From: Geothermobacter hydrogeniphilus
GTDB lineage: Bacteria; Desulfobacterota; Desulfuromonadia; Desulfuromonadales; Geothermobacteraceae
Reading direction: 5' to 3'
DNA: 64,000 bases
NCBI RefSeq assembly: GCF_002898515.1
Contig: NZ_PPFX01000003.1
Location: 56,734 to 120,733, forward strand
Shown: positions 60,689-64,000 of the stretch, piece by piece
Layout of the letters: each line of letters opens with the position of its first letter
Position numbering within the stretch: the stretch's first letter is position 1
Notes under the pieces: generated by a model
Databases searched by the model: none
Told to the model about the DNA's origin: nothing
Seen by the model: the letters and a program-made list of their open reading frames with translations, nothing else
Translations under genes and position numbers: made by a program

Positions 60689-60894
60689 GGTTTATCTCCT
60701 GATAAATCCCATTTTGTTGTCATGCCCCGTCCGCCCCGGGCTAATACAAGATGCGCCCCTACGGTAATCACATCCATCCACCGTCCGTCCGCGTAGGGGC
60801 GATCCTTGTGATCGCCCTGGACCCTTGTGATCGCCCCGGGTTCACCATCCGCCTCGGGCGAATACAAGATTCGCCCCTACGGCAACATATCCCA
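60689..60894. repeat. Family D repeats between narG and narH
   Basis: CGCCCCGGGCTAATACAAGA and a near-copy CGCCTCGGGCGAATACAAGA, each followed by TGCGCCCCTACGG or TTCGCCCCTACGG, flank an inverted GCGTAGGGGCGATCCTTGTG unit. This gives an imperfect palindrome of family D inside the nar operon. No gene is seen. Confidence 0.75.
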
Positions 60895-63800
60895 TCACCA
60901 TTGCGGCTCCCCGTCCAGCCTGCGCACCCTGATGAAGGTGTCGCGATTGGCACCGGTCGGGCCCCAGTAGTTCCAGCCGTAGGTGAACTGGCCGTAACCG
61001 CCGAGCATCAGGTTCGGCTTGAGGCGGATGCGCGTCAGGCTGTTGTGCCCGCCGGCCCGGCGGTTGCCCCGTGACGGCGATTTGGGAACACCGACGGTCC
61101 GTTCCGGGGAATGATAGAGGATGCAGATCCCGCGCGGCAGGCGGGCGCTGACCACCGCCCGGGTGACGACCACGCCGTGATCGTTGCAGACCTCGACCCA
61201 GTCATTGTCGACCACGCCGATCTCGGCGGCATCCTGGTCGTTGATCCAGAAGGGATGGCAGCCGCGCGACAGGGTCAGCATGCGGTGGTTGTCGCCGTAG
61301 GTGCTGTGGATGCCCCACTTGCCGTGCGGCGTCAGGTAGTTGAGCATGATGCTCCTGCTGTCGCCCGGCGTCACCAGCAGATCCTGCAGGGAACTCGGAT
61401 CGGCTTTCGGCTTGTAGGTCGGCAGGTTCTCTCCGGCGGCGATATAGCCCGGATGATCAAGGTAGAAGTGCTGGCGGCCGGTCAGGGTGCGCCAGGGAAC
61501 CAGCCGTTCGACATTCAGGCAGTAGGCCGCATAGGCCCGGCCGTTATTGCTCAGGCCACTCCAGATCGGGCTGGTCAGCAACCGCCGCGGCTGCCGGTCA
61601 AGATCGGCGAAGGTGGTGCGGACACCGCGGGTCGGCTCCGCCAGGTCGACCAGCGGCAGGCCGACCTTCTTCTCTTCAGCGGCGAAGGCGCGGCAGGCCA
61701 TCTCGCCGTTGGTCTCGGGAGCGAGCTTGAGGATGATCTCGGCCGCGTCCCTGGCATCGACCAGACTGGGATATTTGCTGCCGCCCCACTCGACGGTATC
61801 CGGGCCCTGGGCCATCTCATCGTAATAGTCCTCGATCGACCAGGAGAGTCCGTGGGCGCCGATGCCGCCCCGGGCGCCGGGGCCGAGGGAGATGAAGCGA
61901 TTGTAGAGGTTCTTGTAGTCCCGCTCGACCACCACCAGGGCGGGCATGGTCTTGCCGGGAATCGGTTCGCACTCCCCCTTGCTCCAGTCCCTGATCTCCG
62001 GCTGGGCCATTTCGGCCGGGGTATCGTGCTGCAGCGGCACGGCGACGATGTCGCGCACCGGCTCCGGCAGATGGGTCTCGGCCAGTTCACTGACCTTCTT
62101 CGCCAGCCCCTTGAAGATATCCCAGTCGCTCTTCGACTCCCAGCAGGGGGGTACCGCCGCCTGTAGCGGGTGGATGAAGGAGTGCATGTCGGTGCTGTTC
62201 AGATCGTCCTTCTCATACCAGGTCGCGGTCGGCAGCACGATATCCGAATAGAGCGCCGAGGTATCCATGCGGAAGTTGATGTCGACCACCAGGTCGAGCT
62301 TGCCTTCCGGGGCCTGCGGGTGCCACTTGACCTCTTTGACCGATTCCTCGGCGGTCTCCGGGGCGACGGTATTGGTGTGGGTGCCGAGGTAATGCTTGAG
62401 GAAGTACTCGTGTCCCTTGGCGCTCGACATCAGGGCGTTGCCGCGCCAGATGATCCACAGCCGCGGCCAGTTCTCCGGTGCGTCGGGGTCCTCGACGGCA
62501 AACTTCATCTTCTTCTCGGCCAGCTGTTTGACCGTCCAGTCAACGATCTCCTGGTTGCTGGCGGCACCGGCGGCCTCGGCTTGTTTCACCGCCTCGCTCG
62601 GGTTGCGGTCAAACTGCGGATAGAAAGGCAGCCAGCCGTTGCGCACCGCGCGCACCTGGTGATCCATGGTGTGCCCGGCGGTGATGGCGTTGTGCTCCGC
62701 GACCGGCTGGATGCGGGCCTCGTCGGCGGCCCGTTCGTAGCGCCACTGGTCGCTGTGAACATAATGGTAGGATGGCGCGTTCTGGAACCGCGGCGGCTTG
62801 TTCCAGTCGAGGGCGCCCATGATGGTGGCCCAGGGCGCGACCGGGGCGAGCTTCTCCTGGCCGACGTAATGGTTGAGGCCGCCGCCGTTCTTGCCGACGC
62901 AGCCGCACAGCATCAGCGAAACGATGCCGGCGCGGTAAAGCAGGTTGGCGTGGTACCAGTGATTGACCCCGGCGCCGATGATGATCGAACACTTGCCCTC
63001 GGTCTTTTCCGCGGTCAAGGCCCATTCGCGGGCGAACTGCACAACATTGGCGCGGTCGATGCCGGTGAACTTCTCCTGCCAGGCCGGGGTATAGGGGCTG
63101 TTCTCGGCGTCGTAGTCGGTCGGGTAATCTCCCGCCAGGCCGCGGTTGACGCCGAACTGGGCCATCAGCAGGTCATAGACCGTGGTCACCGCCACTCGGC
63201 CGCCGGTGGTCTCGATGTAGCGCACCGGCACCCCGCGCCGAACGCTGGAGGCGGCACCGAAATCATCGAACGCGACCTGCAGCTCGTCATCCTTTGCGGC
63301 GAGCAGCGACAGCGCCGGCGCGATGTCGCTGCCGTCGCGACCATCCTTCATCTGCAGGTTCCACTCACCCTTCTTCTCCTGCCAGCGGAAACCGAGGGTA
63401 CCGAGCGGCATGCGCGGCGCGGCGGCCTTTTCATCCCAGACCAGGTACTTGAAGGCGGCATGCTCTTCGTCCCGATACCCCTTCAGGGCATCGGCGGCGA
63501 GCATCCGCCCGGCGTGGTAGACGCCATCGCGCTCCTCCAGCTTCACCAGGAAGGGGGTGTCGCTGTAACGCTTGAGGTAATCCATGAAATAGGGCGTCTG
63601 CGCCTTATGGTGGAATTCGCTGAGGATGACGTGGTTGACCGCCATCCAGAAGGCGCCATCCTGGCCGGCATGGCTGGGAATCCACCAGTCGGCGTGCTTC
63701 GACGTCATGCTGAAATCGGGGGAGAGGACTGTCACTTTCGAGCCGTTGTGACGAGCCTCGCCTAGAAAATGGGCATCCGGGGTGCGGGTCATGTTGACGT

Positions 63801-64000
63801 TGGAGCCCATGATGGCGATGTACTTGCTGTTGTACCAGTCGGCGCTCTCGGAAACATCGGTCTGCTCGCCCCAGATTTCCGGCGAAGCGTTGGGCAGATC
63901 ACAGTACCAGTCGTAGAAGCTCAGGTTGACGCCGCCGAGAAGCTGCATGAAGCGCGCGCCGCCGGCGAAGCTGAGCATCGACATGGCCGGGATCGGCGAG
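60895..64000 (-). CDS. narG: Respiratory nitrate reductase, alpha subunit (N-terminus beyond the window)
   Basis: The catalytic molybdopterin subunit. About 1035 residues are visible; the first roughly 170 (including the FS0 4Fe-4S cluster) lie outside the window. The frame reads through [20 protein letters not shown] at the window edge, as in Nar[40 protein letters not shown] and the C-terminal [21 protein letters not shown] are typical MGD-binding and NarG-specific segments, given here in parts. It reduces nitrate to nitrite in the cytoplasm. First gene of the narGHJIK1K2-PAS operon. Confidence 0.96.
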   Translation of the reverse strand, partial: SPIPAMSMLSFAGGARFMQLLGGVNLSFYDWYCDLPNASPEIWGEQTDVSESADWYNSKYIAIMGSNVNMTRTPDAHFLGEARHNGSKVTVLSPDFSMTSKHADWWIPSHAGQDGAFWMAVNHVILSEFHHKAQTPYFMDYLKRYSDTPFLVKLEERDGVYHAGRMLAADALKGYRDEEHAAFKYLVWDEKAAAPRMPLGTLGFRWQEKKGEWNLQMKDGRDGSDIAPALSLLAAKDDELQVAFDDFGAASSVRRGVPVRYIETTGGRVAVTTVYDLLMAQFGVNRGLAGDYPTDYDAENSPYTPAWQEKFTGIDRANVVQFAREWALTAEKTEGKCSIIIGAGVNHWYHANLLYRAGIVSLMLCGCVGKNGGGLNHYVGQEKLAPVAPWATIMGALDWNKPPRFQNAPSYHYVHSDQWRYERAADEARIQPVAEHNAITAGHTMDHQVRAVRNGWLPFYPQFDRNPSEAVKQAEAAGAASNQEIVDWTVKQLAEKKMKFAVEDPDAPENWPRLWIIWRGNALMSSAKGHEYFLKHYLGTHTNTVAPETAEESVKEVKWHPQAPEGKLDLVVDINFRMDTSALYSDIVLPTATWYEKDDLNSTDMHSFIHPLQAAVPPCWESKSDWDIFKGLAKKVSELAETHLPEPVRDIVAVPLQHDTPAEMAQPEIRDWSKGECEPIPGKTMPALVVVERDYKNLYNRFISLGPGARGGIGAHGLSWSIEDYYDEMAQGPDTVEWGGSKYPSLVDARDAAEIILKLAPETNGEMACRAFAAEEKKVGLPLVDLAEPTRGVRTTFADLDRQPRRLLTSPIWSGLSNNGRAYAAYCLNVERLVPWRTLTGRQHFYLDHPGYIAAGENLPTYKPKADPSSLQDLLVTPGDSRSIMLNYLTPHGKWGIHSTYGDNHRMLTLSRGCHPFWINDQDAAEIGVVDNDWVEVCNDHGVVVTRAVVSARLPRGICILYHSPERTVGVPKSPSRGNRRAGGHNSLTRIRLKPNLMLGGYGQFTYGWNYWGPTGANRDTFIRVRRLDGEPQW

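Noticed and set aside
62170-63765. A 531-residue open frame opposite narG
   Set aside because: It lies wholly within narG, which is well conserved; the translation is Val/Gly/Arg-rich shadow sequence with no domain.

Overview
The window (about 60% G+C, 64 kb) looks like chromosome from a Desulfuromonadia (Geobacter/Desulfuromonas/Geothermobacter-like) bacterium. The reasons are the mix of a caa3-type oxidase, a membrane-bound nitrate reductase operon, superoxide reductase, rubredoxin and siroheme proteins, a PEP-CTERM protein, and a high density of palindromic dispersed repeats. This placement is inferred from gene content, not from a marker gene.

Layout. 1-0.72 kb: a non-coding repeat array. 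1-4.6 kb (+): SDR epimerase, HemY-type porphyrinogen oxidase and a cyclopropane fatty acid synthase. 4.6-9.5 kb (-): hybrid sensor kinase, peptide deformylase with a GcvR-like ACT protein, and a small unknown. 9.8-15.6 kb (-): SCO1-coxA-coxC-cox4-(repeat)-coxB-ctaB, an A2-type caa3 oxidase whose subunit II carries two cytochrome c domains. 15.8-18.4 kb (+): superoxide reductase, SlyX, rhodanese, MauE/DoxX and a KamA-family radical SAM enzyme. 18.6-26.2 kb: a 7.5-kb island carrying a PIN/AbrB toxin-antitoxin pair, an AT-rich cassette of four exported proteins, a broken IS5-type transposase and a STAND-BTAD regulator. It is bounded by a 57-bp direct repeat of the 3' end of efpL. 26.1-28.5 kb: efpL (-), efp and epmA (+). 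28.6-38.2 kb: GAF and YkgJ proteins, AI-2E transporter, cyclic-nucleotide-binding protein, uvrC, HAF-repeat protein, SHOCT protein and a CbpA-type DnaJ. 38.2-41.8 kb (-): AhbD-like radical SAM, hemE, hemH and a 59-residue four-cysteine protein. 42-50.4 kb: a membrane sensor fused to a DnaQ-type exonuclease, nitronate monooxygenase, a kinase/regulator pair, a short siroheme protein, a rubredoxin-DUF2231 fusion and a quinone oxidoreductase. 50.6-54.5 kb: PEP-CTERM protein, YdjC deacetylase, a SenB-like glycosyltransferase and shikimate kinase. 54.5-64 kb (-): narG(partial)-H-J-I-narK1-narK2-PAS protein.

How the parts work together. The haem genes supply b- and a-type haem to the terminal oxidase and nitrate reductase. 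The co-occurrence of hemE, hemH, HemY-type oxidase and an AhbD-like enzyme raises the possibility of a coproporphyrin-dependent route ending in AhbD. The KamA enzyme, EfpL, EF-P and EpmA would have been contiguous before the island entered, which suggests that this KamA protein does the EpmB step of EF-P beta-lysylation.

The most unusual non-coding signal is at least four families of structured repeats. Family A has nested palindromes with two constant unpaired words, CAAGGCG and GCAACGCAG. Family B has three 162-163 bp copies ending in CCTGAATC/GATTCAGG. Family C has modular nested inverted repeats. Family D contains GTAGGGGCG palindromes. Their ends repeatedly touch or supply stop codons at gene 3' ends.
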